A stretch of DNA of 7,938 nucleotides from Sporomusa sp. (GCA_029256645.1 JAQSXM010000137.1:1-7938), one strand, 5' to 3'; counted from the stretch's first letter, positions 1 to 7,709 are shown. Made by a program: numbers and translations. The notes: generated by a model not told the origin, from the letters alone.

Positions 1-1
1 G

Positions 2-232
2 CGCTGGCTATATGGCCGAAGCTGGGGTGCAGTATCTAATGATCTTAAAATAGAAGGCCGGGTACCGTCAGCAGTTGTTGAGCAACTTGCCAACCTGGGA
101 CACCCGGTCAAGACAGTTGATGATTTTACTGATATTATGGGGCACGCCGGGGCTATCCTCATTGATCCCGCCAATAACATAAAGCATGGTGGTGCTGATC
201 CCCGTGGTGACGGCGCGGCTATCGGCTATTGA
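2..232 (+). CDS. Gamma-glutamyltransferase, C-terminal fragment (5' end outside window)
   Basis: The open frame enters from the left edge and gives 76 residues ending in a TGA stop. They begin RWLYGRSWG and end GGADPRGDGAAIGY. Between them lie LKIEGRVPSAVVEQLANLG and MGHAGAILIDP. This is the typical end of the small (catalytic) subunit of gamma-glutamyltransferases of the Ntn-hydrolase superfamily, which cleave or transfer the gamma-glutamyl group of glutathione and related amides. The self-processing threonine and most of the active site lie upstream of the window, so activity, signal peptide and subtype (secreted Ggt-like or YwrD-like) cannot be judged. The 3' end overlaps the convergent HD-domain gene by 14 bp. 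Family assignment is firm for such a short piece; the exact substrate is unknown. Confidence 0.88.
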   Translation, partial: RWLYGRSWGAVSNDLKIEGRVPSAVVEQLANLGHPVKTVDDFTDIMGHAGAILIDPANNIKHGGADPRGDGAAIGY

Positions 233-899
233 TTTCAAGCAGCTCTCTAAGCTTCAGTAGGTTATATTGAGCAGCCTGTTCATACCTTTCCTGAAAGTAC
301 AGGGTCCGGTATATTGAGGGCCGTTGTAGAAATTGACCGATAACCTGTTGCCGTCCCTGCCGGTATTCTGCGTCAGGCAAGTGCCTGTACTCGGCCCTTA
401 TCTGATGCTCGTAATCCAGGAATCCATTCCAGTCCCGCCCCAGAACCGCCAAATCAATATCGGTCAAATACGCCCCATCCCGGCTGCTGCTACCACCCCT
501 ATGATTTGTCAATAAGATTAAACTAACAGCCTGACGGCTAAATTCAGCCGTCAGCCCAAGCTCAGTCGCAGCATACGCAGCAGCGGCAGCACTTAATGTT
601 TCATTGCTCCGGGCACCAGGTACACAGACAATATCATGAAACCACAATACATATTCTACCAGTTCAGGCTGCCCCAGCTCCTGCTTAATTTCATCCAGAT
701 GCCTAAAACAATCAACAAGATGAGCAATGCCATGATAGTGACGGAAGTATTGCCTATAACTGTCCAATAACATCGCAAATACCACTTCCGCAGACTGAGA
801 ATTCGAACCAAACGCTGCAATAAAGGTCTGCCAGCGGGCAAAAAGATGTTCCACAGCAATCATCTCCAATATTTTTACTATTAATTTAGTATTTCTCAT
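219..899 (-). CDS. HD-domain predicted metal-dependent phosphohydrolase
   Basis: This 226-residue protein carries the pattern of the predicted metal-dependent HD phosphohydrolases (COG4339-like). It has YHGIAHLVDC at about residues 55-64, the WFHDIV HD motif at 86-91, a conserved RSNE at 97-100, TDIDLAVLG at 146-154, YEHQIRAEY at 163-171, and an FLQRPSIYRT to AAQYNL tail. H56/H60, H88-D89 and D147/D149 are likely metal ligands or near the site. No signal peptide or membrane segment is seen, so it is probably cytosolic. The substrate of this family is not established; a nucleotide phosphatase or phosphodiesterase role is only inference. The start is uncertain. An in-frame stop lies just upstream of the 899 ATG, which has only a weak purine-rich stretch before it. 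A second ATG at 863 is possible, giving 214 residues, but its GGAG directly abuts the codon. It is divergent from the SIMPL gene and convergent with the gamma-glutamyltransferase. Confidence 0.85.
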   Translation of the reverse strand: MRNTKLIVKILEMIAVEHLFARWQTFIAAFGSNSQSAEVVFAMLLDSYRQYFRHYHGIAHLVDCFRHLDEIKQELGQPELVEYVLWFHDIVCVPGARSNETLSAAAAAYAATELGLTAEFSRQAVSLILLTNHRGGSSSRDGAYLTDIDLAVLGRDWNGFLDYEHQIRAEYRHLPDAEYRQGRQQVIGQFLQRPSIYRTLYFQERYEQAAQYNLLKLRELLEINSR

Positions 900-957
900 T
901 GTGCTGCGTTACTTTCTCTTAGCGTCTGCGTTTATATATACAAAGGGAGTTGATCAG
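900..957. promoter_or_regulatory. Short divergent intergenic region with a TATATATA patch
   Basis: Only 58 bp separate the ATG of the HD gene from the likely ATG of the SIMPL gene. The gap holds an AT patch (about 931-940, TTTATATATA) that could serve as a -10 element in either direction. I find no convincing -35 partner on either strand. For the rightward gene a start from this -10 would fall on its own Shine-Dalgarno sequence. The real promoter of the rightward gene may therefore lie inside the start of the HD gene. This is a weak call. Confidence 0.2.
945..949 (+). promoter_or_regulatory. Shine-Dalgarno site fixing the SIMPL gene start
   Basis: AAAGGGAG ends 8 bases before the ATG at 958. 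The GTG at 901, which opens the longest frame, has no such site. The signal peptide also begins properly only from 958. Confidence 0.75.
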
Positions 958-1674
958 ATGTTTAAATCAATCAAAATATTAACCTTAGCGCTGCTGATAA
1001 TGACAGCTGCGCTGCCAGTCAGCATGGCTGCCGAAAAGAATCCAAATATTACCGAAGTACAGGTAAGCGGTAGCTATCAGGAGGAAGTCGCCCCGGATAT
1101 AGCCTACATCAATCTTGGTACCCTGACAGAAGCAGAAACTGTTGCCGCTGCCCAGACAAAAAATGCCGAGATCTCAGCAAAATTGCGCCGCCAGTTGGAA
1201 GACTTAGGAATTAAGTCTGAATACATAAAAACGGCGCACTATTCGGTAACACCGCTCTACAAAAATGATGATGGCGGCCGCCGCACCCCCAGCATTATTG
1301 GTTATCAAATTACCAACAGCATCACAGTAACTGCATCACCCGAAAAAACAGGTGAGATTATCGATACCGCTCTTAACGCCGGTGCCAATCAAGTCAACAA
1401 CATCCGCTTTGGCAAACAGGATGAATCTGATCTTAAAAACGCGGCCTTGGCTCAGGCCGTCCGCGATGCCATGAGCAAAGCTGAGGCTATTGCCACTGCG
1501 CTAAATAAACGTGTGGTCAGGGTTAAGGGAGTGTCTGAAACCGGGATCAATCTTCAGTCGCCAGAAATCGCCGGTCGGCTTTACAGCAAAAGCATGATGG
1601 CCGATGCCACACCGATTTCAGCCGGCCTGGTGATGCTAACAGCCAATGCCCAGGTAGTAGTAGAACTGGAATAG
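958..1674 (+). CDS. Secreted SIMPL-domain (DUF541, YggE-like) protein
   Basis: From the ATG at 958 this is a 238-residue protein. It has a clear N-terminal signal peptide: lysines at 3 and 6, a hydrophobic core at about 7-20, and probable cleavage after A24 or A25 in SMAAEK. The mature part is a SIMPL/DUF541 domain. It shows ITEVQVSGSY near 31-40, the central GYQITNSITVTA at about 115-126, AGANQVNNIRFG at 141-152, and a helical ALAQAVRDAMSKAEAIATAL stretch at 163-182. It has no lipobox cysteine, so it should be exported as a soluble or loosely associated protein. The family includes E. coli YggE, linked to oxidative stress tolerance, and B. subtilis BP26-like proteins, but the molecular role is not known. 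The 901 GTG would add 19 residues before the signal peptide and is rejected. The gene ends four bases before a strong terminator and looks monocistronic. Confidence 0.9.
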   Translation: MFKSIKILTLALLIMTAALPVSMAAEKNPNITEVQVSGSYQEEVAPDIAYINLGTLTEAETVAAAQTKNAEISAKLRRQLEDLGIKSEYIKTAHYSVTPLYKNDDGGRRTPSIIGYQITNSITVTASPEKTGEIIDTALNAGANQVNNIRFGKQDESDLKNAALAQAVRDAMSKAEAIATALNKRVVRVKGVSETGINLQSPEIAGRLYSKSMMADATPISAGLVMLTANAQVVVELE

Positions 1675-1677
1675 TGC

Positions 1678-1710
1678 AAAAAAAGGGTCAGGCGGTGCCT
1701 GACCCTTTTT
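1678..1710. terminator. Bidirectional intrinsic terminator between the SIMPL gene and purH
   Basis: GGGTCAGGC (1685-1693) and GCCTGACCC (1697-1705) form a perfect GC-rich stem around the 3-base GGT. It is flanked by seven A on the left (1678-1684) and five T on the right (1706-1710). Read rightward the T run follows the stem and ends the SIMPL transcript. Read leftward the seven A become a U run and end the purine operon. The purH stop codon begins one base beyond the hairpin, so no further gene is co-transcribed after purH. Confidence 0.93.
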
Positions 1711-1711
1711 A

Positions 1712-3253
1712 CTAATGTTTAAAATGTCTCATACCGGTAAATATCATGATAATCCCATGTTCATCAGCTGCTTTAATTGAATCCTCGTCATGGACCGAAC
1801 CGCCAGGCTGGATAATAGCAGTAATACCGGCCTCAACCGCTGCTTGCACCGTATCGGCAAACGGAAAAAAAGCATCTGATGCCAAAACTGCCCCTCTGGC
1901 CTGCTCGCCGGCCTGAGCCAGTGCAATGCCGGCAGCACCTACACGATTCATCTGGCCTGCACCCACGCCCAGTGTTTTATTGTTGTTGGCAATAACAATC
2001 GCGTTAGACTTAACATGTTTTACAACCTTCCAGGCAAATAGCAGCTGTTCCCAATCTGCCGCTGTCGGCTGGCGTTTAGTGACCACCTTCATCGCATCTT
2101 TCATAGCGGTAGTCATATCCGATTGTTGTAACAGTACCCCGCCAGCCACCGACTTAACATCAAGACGGGTGCTGTCAGGCTGGGACAGACCTGCCGCCAA
2201 CAGACGAACATTCTTCTTTTTTGTCAGAATATCAAGAGCCTGCCGGCTAAATGCCGGCGCAATCACTGCTTCGGCGAAAAGCTCACTGATAAGCTGTGCA
2301 GTATCTGCATCTACTTCCCGGTTTACCCCGATAATACCGCCATAAGCGGATAACGGGTCAGCCTGATAGGCTTTATTATAGGCTTCGGCCAAAGTCGCAC
2401 CAATCCCGGTGCCGCAAGGGTTGGTATGCTTGATAATAGCAGCAGCCGGTTGCTCAAACTCAGCAGCAAGTGCATAAGCGGCTTCCACGTCGACAATATT
2501 ATTAAACGACAACTCTTTGCCATTAAGCTGCCTGGCATTAGCCACACCTGGCCCGGAGTAATACTGTTCACGATAAAATGCCGCCGCCTGATGCGGGTTT
2601 TCCCCATAGCGCAGGTCTTGAGCCTTTTCATACACCAGATGCAGTGTTTCCGGGAAAAGCCCCTGTTCAAGATGCCCGCTTAAATAGCGGGAAATGTAAG
2701 CATCATAACCAGCCGTGTGGCTGAAGGCCTCTTGCGCCAGTGCCATGCGGCTTTTAAAATCGACCTCACTGCCAGTGGTCAGTTGGGCAATGATTTCCCC
2801 GTACCGCGCCGGATTGACAACAACTGTTACGTAGTGAAAATTCTTAGCCGCGGCCCGAATCATCGCCGGACCACCAATGTCAATGTTTTCTACAGCGTCA
2901 TCTAAAGTCACGCCCGGTTTCGCGACAGTCTGACGGAAGGGATACAGGTTGACAGCTACCAAGTCAATGCCTGTGATCTTATGTTCATCCATTGCCGCCT
3001 GGTGACTGGGATTATCGCGAATAGCCAATATGCCGCCATGAATATAGGGGTTAAGTGTTTTAACCCTACCGTCCATGATCTCAGGAAAACCAGTAACTTC
3101 GCTGACATAGGTAACAGGTATGCCTGCATCTTTAATGGCTTTCATAGTGCCGCCTGTTGAAACAAGCTCAACACCAAGGTTATGTAATGCATTAGCAAAC
3201 TCAACGATGCCGGTTTTATCCGACACGCTTAAGAGCGCACGTTTAATCTTCAT
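1712..3253 (-). CDS. purH: Bifunctional AICAR formyltransferase / IMP cyclohydrolase
   Basis: This 513-residue protein has the full usual length of PurH and makes IMP from AICAR in two steps, using 10-formyl-tetrahydrofolate. The N-terminal MGS-like cyclohydrolase domain spans about residues 1-200, with SVSDKTG at 9-15, STGGT at 32-36 and [10 protein letters not shown] at 60-69. The C-terminal transformylase part shows LRYGENPHQ at 214-222, the catalytic KH pair K275-H276 in [17 protein letters not shown] at 299-306, SDAFFPFAD at 459-467, and the terminal FTGMRHFKH. All key motifs are intact. The start is supported by GAGGG (3260-3264) 6 bases upstream. It lies 20 bp after purN and is the last gene of the operon, directly followed by the terminator. 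purD, often next in related operons, is absent here. Confidence 0.98.
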   Translation of the reverse strand: MKIKRALLSVSDKTGIVEFANALHNLGVELVSTGGTMKAIKDAGIPVTYVSEVTGFPEIMDGRVKTLNPYIHGGILAIRDNPSHQAAMDEHKITGIDLVAVNLYPFRQTVAKPGVTLDDAVENIDIGGPAMIRAAAKNFHYVTVVVNPARYGEIIAQLTTGSEVDFKSRMALAQEAFSHTAGYDAYISRYLSGHLEQGLFPETLHLVYEKAQDLRYGENPHQAAAFYREQYYSGPGVANARQLNGKELSFNNIVDVEAAYALAAEFEQPAAAIIKHTNPCGTGIGATLAEAYNKAYQADPLSAYGGIIGVNREVDADTAQLISELFAEAVIAPAFSRQALDILTKKKNVRLLAAGLSQPDSTRLDVKSVAGGVLLQQSDMTTAMKDAMKVVTKRQPTAADWEQLLFAWKVVKHVKSNAIVIANNNKTLGVGAGQMNRVGAAGIALAQAGEQARGAVLASDAFFPFADTVQAAVEAGITAIIQPGGSVHDEDSIKAADEHGIIMIFTGMRHFKH

Positions 3254-3273
3254 CAGTATCCCTCGCTATCCCT

Positions 3274-3891
3274 CTACTCTTTGTCAATTATACGTACACG
3301 CCGACCTTCGAAATTCAGTCGCCCTTCACAATATAAAGCAAGAGCGCGGGGATACAAAATATGTTCGGCGTGCAGAATACGTTCAGATAAGGTCTCCGCT
3401 GTATCGTCTTCCAGGACCGGTACAGCTTCCTGCAGAATGATCGGACCGGTATCCATTCCTGCATCAACAAAGTGGACAGTACAGCCCGTAACCTTCACCC
3501 CATACTGCAGGGCTTGCTGCTGGGCATTTTCACCCGGAAAGGCCGGGAGCAGCGAGGGGTGAATGTTGATGATTCTTCCGGCAAACCGGTCAATAAAAGA
3601 CTGGCTCAAGATACGCATAAAACCGGCTAACACGACCAGTTCAACATGGTGAATGGTAAGTTCCTCGGCAACAGCCGCCTCAAATTGCTGGCGGCTGGCA
3701 AACAGCTTCCGGTCAATACACAGCGCCTGAATATCCGCTCCGGCCATGCGTTTGAGCACATTAGCCTCCGGATTATCACTGATAACCACGCCAATTTTGG
3801 TATCAAGCCTGCCTGCCTGGATAGCATCAATGATCGCCTGCAGATTGCTGCCTCGCCCTGATGCCAATACACCGATTACCGTTTTATTCAT
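3274..3891 (-). CDS. purN: Phosphoribosylglycinamide formyltransferase (folate-dependent)
   Basis: This 205-residue cytosolic enzyme moves a formyl group from 10-formyl-tetrahydrofolate to GAR, the third step of the pathway. The phosphate-binding ASGRGSNLQAI is at residues 10-20. The catalytic triad of the family is visible as N109 and H111 in NIHPSLLP and D147 in DAGMDTGPII, each shifted by three from E. coli N106/H108/D144. VTGCTVHFVD at 134-143 is also typical. Length and motifs match a complete, active PurN. Its ATG follows AGGAGG (3899-3904) by 7 bases, and that site overlaps the stop codon of purM. It lies between purM and purH with 11- and 20-bp gaps, so translation is probably coupled. 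Confidence 0.98.
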   Translation of the reverse strand: MNKTVIGVLASGRGSNLQAIIDAIQAGRLDTKIGVVISDNPEANVLKRMAGADIQALCIDRKLFASRQQFEAAVAEELTIHHVELVVLAGFMRILSQSFIDRFAGRIINIHPSLLPAFPGENAQQQALQYGVKVTGCTVHFVDAGMDTGPIILQEAVPVLEDDTAETLSERILHAEHILYPRALALYCEGRLNFEGRRVRIIDKE

Positions 3892-3898
3892 ATCTCAG

Positions 3899-3904
3899 CC
3901 TCCT
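3899..3904 (-). promoter_or_regulatory. purN Shine-Dalgarno site overlapping the purM stop codon
   Basis: On the minus strand TAGGAGG contains both the last two bases of the purM stop codon TAG and the AGGAGG of purN, 7 bases before the purN ATG. Ribosomes finishing purM therefore sit on the purN initiation region, which suggests coupled translation. Confidence 0.85.
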
Positions 3905-4955
3905 ACTTGAGTTCGACCTGACACTCGCCGGCGACAACCTTGCCGATAATATATGATTTTTCATCCCTTGCAGCAAGATCAGCCTGGATAGTTGGCACTT
4001 GTTCAGCCGGCACGATTAAAATCATACCGATGCCCATGTTAAATGTCCGGAACATCTCAGCTTTTGCAACACCGCCCCATTCCTGCAACAGACTAAAAAT
4101 GACAGGCCCGGGCCAGGCACCGGAATCAATCTCCACACCGCAGCCGTCAGGCAATACGCGGGGAATATTATCATAAAATCCGCCGCCGGTAATGTGTACC
4201 ATACCATGAATATCAAACTTTTCAATAAGCGGCATACAGGTTTTGGGATACAGACGGGTCGGTTCCAATAACTCTTGTCCCAGCGTACGTCCAAGCTCCG
4301 GGATGTAAGCATCAACACTAAGCTGCTTAACATCAAAACAGATCTTGCGCACCAGCGAGTAGCCGTTGGAATGGATGCCGCTGGAGGGCAGGCCAATAAG
4401 AACATCGCCAGGTGCTATCTTTTCGCCTGTTATAATTTTATCCCGGTCTACAACACCTACCGCAAAACCAGCGATATCATACTCTCCGTCTGGGTAAAAA
4501 CCAGCCATCTCGGCTGTTTCACCGCCAATAAGAGCGCACCCTGACTCACGACAGGCCATCGCCACACCACTGACAATAGCAGCAACCTTTTCCGGTTCAA
4601 GCTTGCCAACAGCCAGATAATCCAGGAAGAAGAGTGGTTCAGCCCCCTGCACCAGGATATCATTGACACACATAGCCACCCCATCCTGACCGATGGTGTC
4701 ATGCTTGTCGGCCATAAAAGCTATTTTAAGCTTTGTGCCCACCCCGTCGGTACCACTTACCAGTACAGGCTGACGGTACTTACCGGCATTAAGTGCAAAC
4801 AACCCGCCAAAACCACCGATATCACCCAAAACCTCAGGGCGGTAGGTAGAACGCACATGACGTTTCATTAATTCAACAGCTTTATTGCCAGCATCAATAT
4901 CTACCCCGGCATCACGGTAGGTAAGTTCAACATTAGTTTTTTGGTTGTCGGTCAT
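3903..4955 (-). CDS. purM: Phosphoribosylformylglycinamidine cyclo-ligase (AIR synthetase)
   Basis: PurM closes the imidazole ring of FGAM to give AIR, using ATP, in the cytosol. From the ATG at 4955 the protein has 350 residues, the usual size. Motifs in order are [12 protein letters not shown] at 13-24, [14 protein letters not shown] at 66-79, MCVNDIL at 95-101, GGETAEMAG at 144-152, [13 protein letters not shown] at 188-200, [16 protein letters not shown] at 254-269 and [10 protein letters not shown] at 302-311. These are the signatures of the PurM/SelD/ThiL ATP-binding fold, and nothing is missing. The frame stays open to an ATG at 4979, directly after the purF stop. That ATG would add eight residues (MNRAGGQN) and has no good ribosome site, while 4955 has AGGAGGTC 7 bases upstream. 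Confidence 0.97.
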   Translation of the reverse strand: MTDNQKTNVELTYRDAGVDIDAGNKAVELMKRHVRSTYRPEVLGDIGGFGGLFALNAGKYRQPVLVSGTDGVGTKLKIAFMADKHDTIGQDGVAMCVNDILVQGAEPLFFLDYLAVGKLEPEKVAAIVSGVAMACRESGCALIGGETAEMAGFYPDGEYDIAGFAVGVVDRDKIITGEKIAPGDVLIGLPSSGIHSNGYSLVRKICFDVKQLSVDAYIPELGRTLGQELLEPTRLYPKTCMPLIEKFDIHGMVHITGGGFYDNIPRVLPDGCGVEIDSGAWPGPVIFSLLQEWGGVAKAEMFRTFNMGIGMILIVPAEQVPTIQADLAARDEKSYIIGKVVAGECQVELK

Positions 4956-4960
4956 GTTTT

Positions 4961-4968
4961 GACCTCCT
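4961..4968 (-). promoter_or_regulatory. Shine-Dalgarno site deciding the purM start
   Basis: AGGAGGTC on the minus strand lies at ideal distance (7 bases from AGGAGG) before the ATG at 4955. It lies downstream of the alternative ATG at 4979 and so cannot serve it. Confidence 0.88.
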
Positions 4969-4979
4969 GCTCTATTCAT

Positions 4980-6410
4980 TTACTCGCTTTTAGGCTCAAA
5001 CAGAAATTTATTATTCGCACAATCACCGTCACAGGGTGTTTGCGCCGGATAATCACAGTTAAAACAGGCGTTGCACAGCGTTTTTTGCTGGATATTGTCA
5101 ATTGACGCATGCAGTCCTTCCAGTGTCAGGTAATGGAGTGAGTCAGCGCCAATAAACTGCCTGATCTCCTCCACCTTTTTGTAAGAAGCAATAAGTTCCT
5201 TACGGGCTGAGGTATCAATGCCGTAATAACAGGGGAATCCAATAGGCGGAGAGCTTACACACATGTGGACAGCTGTAGCACCGGCATCCTTTAGCATACG
5301 GACAATTTTCCCGCTCGTAGTACCACGCACAATGGAGTCATCAACCATGATAATAGACTTGCCTTTAACCACCGAGGCCACGGCGTTCAGTTTGATCCGA
5401 ACTCCCATGTCGCGTTTTTTTTGTTCTGGTTGGATAAATGTACGTCCGATGTAACGATTCTTCATCAGGCCTTCGGCAAAAGGAATGCCTGATTCATGAC
5501 TGTAACCCAGAGCGGCAGTAGTCCCCGAGTCAGGTACCGAGATAACAATATCGGCTTTAAACCGGCTCTCGCGCGCCAGCGTACGCCCCATACTAAATCT
5601 GGCTTGATATACACTCTGGCCGTCTATAATGCTGTCAGGGCGGGCAAAGTAGATATATTCAAAAACACAGCCGGCCCGGCGGTCAGATTCTGCAAAACGC
5701 CGGGATGCCACACCACTGTCATCAATGATTACCATCTCGCCAGGCTCAATATCACGGACAAACTCCGCACCCACAGTATCAAGTGCGCATGACTCGGATG
5801 CCAATACCCAACCTTCTCCCAAGCGCCCAAGGCACAGCGGACGAAAGCCATGTGGATCGCGCACGCCGATCAACTTGGTTTCGGTCATGATAACAAGGCA
5901 ATAAGCGCCCTGAACATTAGTCAGGCTGTCAATGATTTTTTCCTCTACTGCGGGCTTGGTGGAGCGGGCAATCAGATTCACTAAGACCTCACTATCGATC
6001 GAGGTTTGGAATACGCTTCCTTTATGCTCCAGCTCTTCACGTATTTCATGAGCGTTGGTCAGATTGCCGTTATGAGCTAAACTGATTTGGCCTCCGGAAT
6101 AATTGACTAACAGTGGCTGCGTGTTGCGCAAGAGGCTTGAGCCGGTTGTCGAATATCGAACATGACCAATGGCAATACGCGCCGGCATATCAGGCAAATT
6201 ATGACGGAATACCTCATTCACCAGCCCCATGCCCCGTTGTACATCCATAACAACGCCGTCAGTGACAGCTATGCCCGCACTTTCCTGGCCCCGGTGCTGC
6301 AGAGCATACAGACCCCAGTAAGTATTAAGTGCAACATTCTCCTGACTGGCAAAAATACCAAATACGCCACATTCTTCCCGCCATTTATCACTTTGCATAT
6401 CGTAAAGCAT
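4980..6410 (-). CDS. purF: Amidophosphoribosyltransferase, [4Fe-4S] propeptide type
   Basis: PurF starts the pathway: glutamine plus PRPP gives phosphoribosylamine. The protein has 476 residues. A 13-residue propeptide precedes C14 in EECGVFGIF, the N-terminal nucleophile of the class II glutaminase domain. That domain shows LQHRGQESAG at 37-46, GHVRYSTTG at 82-90 and LAHNGNLTN at 111-119. The phosphoribosyltransferase domain has SVPDSGTTAA at 291-300 and the PRPP loop IMVDDSIVRGTTS at 354-366. C248, C394, C446 and C449 align with the four cluster cysteines of the B. subtilis enzyme, so an oxygen-sensitive [4Fe-4S] enzyme with end-product feedback control is expected. Further cysteines follow at 452, 460 and 464. 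The start overlaps the purC stop by one base (TAATG), with AGGTGAG (6419-6425) upstream inside purC. Confidence 0.98.
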   Translation of the reverse strand: MLYDMQSDKWREECGVFGIFASQENVALNTYWGLYALQHRGQESAGIAVTDGVVMDVQRGMGLVNEVFRHNLPDMPARIAIGHVRYSTTGSSLLRNTQPLLVNYSGGQISLAHNGNLTNAHEIREELEHKGSVFQTSIDSEVLVNLIARSTKPAVEEKIIDSLTNVQGAYCLVIMTETKLIGVRDPHGFRPLCLGRLGEGWVLASESCALDTVGAEFVRDIEPGEMVIIDDSGVASRRFAESDRRAGCVFEYIYFARPDSIIDGQSVYQARFSMGRTLARESRFKADIVISVPDSGTTAALGYSHESGIPFAEGLMKNRYIGRTFIQPEQKKRDMGVRIKLNAVASVVKGKSIIMVDDSIVRGTTSGKIVRMLKDAGATAVHMCVSSPPIGFPCYYGIDTSARKELIASYKKVEEIRQFIGADSLHYLTLEGLHASIDNIQQKTLCNACFNCDYPAQTPCDGDCANNKFLFEPKSE

Positions 6411-7120
6411 TAGGAATTCTCACCTGTCAGTCTTTTCAGAACTTCCTTGTACGCTTCCTCAACATTGCCCAAGTCACGGCGAAAACGGTCTTTGTCCAGT
6501 TTCTGCCCGGTCTCGCTATCCCAGAACCGGCAGGTATCAGGCGAAATCTCATCACCTAGCAGTACCTCGCCTTTATGAACACCAAATTCAAGTTTAAAAT
6601 CGATCAGTTCCACTTGCTTGTCTTTTAAGAAAGCGGCGAGAATTTCATTAATTCTCAGGGCATATTTTTCCATAGTTTCAACCTGTTCAGGCGTAGCAAG
6701 ACGAAGTGCTTTGATGTGATAGTTATTTATGAGCGGATCGCCCAGTGCATCGTCCTTGTAATAAAGCTCAATGATCGTAGTGGGCAGCTTGCGGCCTTCT
6801 TCCCAGCCGATGCGCTTAGCCAGGCTACCGGCGGCAACATTGCGGACAACAACCTCTACTGGCAGGATATCCAGTTTTTTGACCAACATTTCACGATCAT
6901 TAAGCATCCTGACAAAATGATGGGGAATGCCTTTCTCGCCTAAAAGATTAAAGAAAAAAGTTGAGATCTTATTGTTAAATACCCCTTTATTACCAATAGT
7001 GCCACGTTTCTCACCATTGAATGCTGTAGCATCATCCTTAAAGTACACCAGCAATTCATCCGGATTTTCAGTGGCAAATACTTGCTTTGCTTTTCCTTCA
7101 TACATAGGTTTCTGATTCAT
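6410..7120 (-). CDS. purC: SAICAR synthetase (phosphoribosylaminoimidazole-succinocarboxamide synthase)
   Basis: PurC joins aspartate to CAIR with ATP to form SAICAR. The 236 residues match the usual length of the stand-alone bacterial enzyme. Motifs in order are YEGKAKQVF at 7-15, [16 protein letters not shown] at 25-40, IGNKG at 42-46, [17 protein letters not shown] at 87-103, the family signature LIDFKLEFG at 172-180, and [14 protein letters not shown] at 188-201. All are intact, including the acidic ATP/Mg-binding residues E178 and D190. AGGAGG (7130-7135) lies 9 bases before the ATG. It follows purE after 64 bp, the widest gap in the operon, and overlaps purF by one base. Confidence 0.98.
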   Translation of the reverse strand: MNQKPMYEGKAKQVFATENPDELLVYFKDDATAFNGEKRGTIGNKGVFNNKISTFFFNLLGEKGIPHHFVRMLNDREMLVKKLDILPVEVVVRNVAAGSLAKRIGWEEGRKLPTTIIELYYKDDALGDPLINNYHIKALRLATPEQVETMEKYALRINEILAAFLKDKQVELIDFKLEFGVHKGEVLLGDEISPDTCRFWDSETGQKLDKDRFRRDLGNVEEAYKEVLKRLTGENS

Positions 7121-7184
7121 AAATTTCTGCCTCCTTTAAATGTCCCAGTAGATTTTTTAAACTACTTTATGCAAAATATATAGC

Positions 7185-7682
7185 TTATCTCTGAGCAGCG
7201 AGTTTTTCAGCCAAACGGGCATCTTTTTTCTCTACTTCATCTGCCATATTCTGGCGATGAGCAGTCAATTTATCCGCAAGTTCGGTATTGTGCACCGCTA
7301 ATATCTGGGCGGCAAATAACGCCGCATTTTTGGCACCATTAATCGCCATAGTGGCTACCGGAATGCCGGCTGGCATTTGGACGATACTCAAAAGAGCATC
7401 CATACCGCCGAGTGGGGTGGCATTAACAGGGATACCAATCACCGGCAGGGTTGTAAAACTGGCAATAACCCCCGGCAGGTGTGCGGCTGCTCCTGCCGCG
7501 GCAATAATGACCTGTACACCACGGTCTTTTGCCCCGGCCACAAATTTGTGTACCTTATCAGGCGTACGATGGGCCGATGCTACTAATACTTCTGTATCAA
7601 TACCAAACTCGTTCAATTGAGTAACAGCAGGCTCGAGAACCGGCCAGTCAGAATCACTTCCCATGATAATTGCCACTTTCAT
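7185..7682 (-). CDS. purE: N5-carboxyaminoimidazole ribonucleotide mutase (class I type)
   Basis: PurE rearranges N5-CAIR to CAIR. From the ATG at 7682 it has 165 residues, the normal size. It shows MGSDSDWP at 7-14, SAHRTP at 36-41, AAGAAAHLPGV at 62-72, PVIGIPV at 80-86 and the long GMDALLSIVQMPAGIPVAT stretch at 93-111. The catalytic histidine is expected in the SAHRTP motif (H38). The AAHLPG form points to class I, which normally works with PurK; no purK is in the window. The first glycine-rich loop reads GAAAHLPG where E. coli and B. subtilis have GGAAHLPG. GGGAGG (7691-7696) lies 8 bases before this ATG. The frame stays open to 7841, but that extension crosses a hairpin and leader and carries no PurE-like residues, so it is rejected. 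It is the first gene of the operon. Confidence 0.97.
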   Translation of the reverse strand: MKVAIIMGSDSDWPVLEPAVTQLNEFGIDTEVLVASAHRTPDKVHKFVAGAKDRGVQVIIAAAGAAAHLPGVIASFTTLPVIGIPVNATPLGGMDALLSIVQMPAGIPVATMAINGAKNAALFAAQILAVHNTELADKLTAHRQNMADEVEKKDARLAEKLAAQR

Positions 7683-7690
7683 ATCCTCAT

Positions 7691-7696
7691 CCTCCC
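7691..7696 (-). promoter_or_regulatory. Shine-Dalgarno site fixing the purE start
   Basis: GGGAGG on the minus strand ends 8 bases before the ATG at 7682, where the conserved MKVAIIMGSDSD begins. It excludes the much longer open frame from 7841 as the translated form. Confidence 0.8.
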
Positions 7697-7709
7697 GCTT
7701 GCTATCACA

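Noticed and set aside
333..515. Plus-strand frame inside the HD gene
   Set aside because: It is a shadow of a gene with intact family motifs on the minus strand and has no ribosome site or recognisable features.
901..957. GTG start at 901 for the SIMPL protein
   Set aside because: It lacks a ribosome site, would place 19 residues before a normal signal peptide, and the ATG at 958 has AAAGGGAG at good spacing.
1926..2345. 139-residue plus-strand frame opposite purH
   Set aside because: It lies antisense to a fully conserved purH region; its composition (A, T, S, P and R rich) reflects the complement of that gene.
4956..4979. ATG at 4979 for purM, directly after the purF stop
   Set aside because: The stop-start contact is tempting, but the strong AGGAGGTC lies downstream of it and serves the ATG at 4955, which gives the usual PurM length.
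7121..7184. Terminator or internal promoter in the purE-purC gap
   Set aside because: The gap is AT-rich with only a five-base AGTAG/CTACT pairing; no GC-rich stem with a T run and no convincing -35/-10 pair beyond background.
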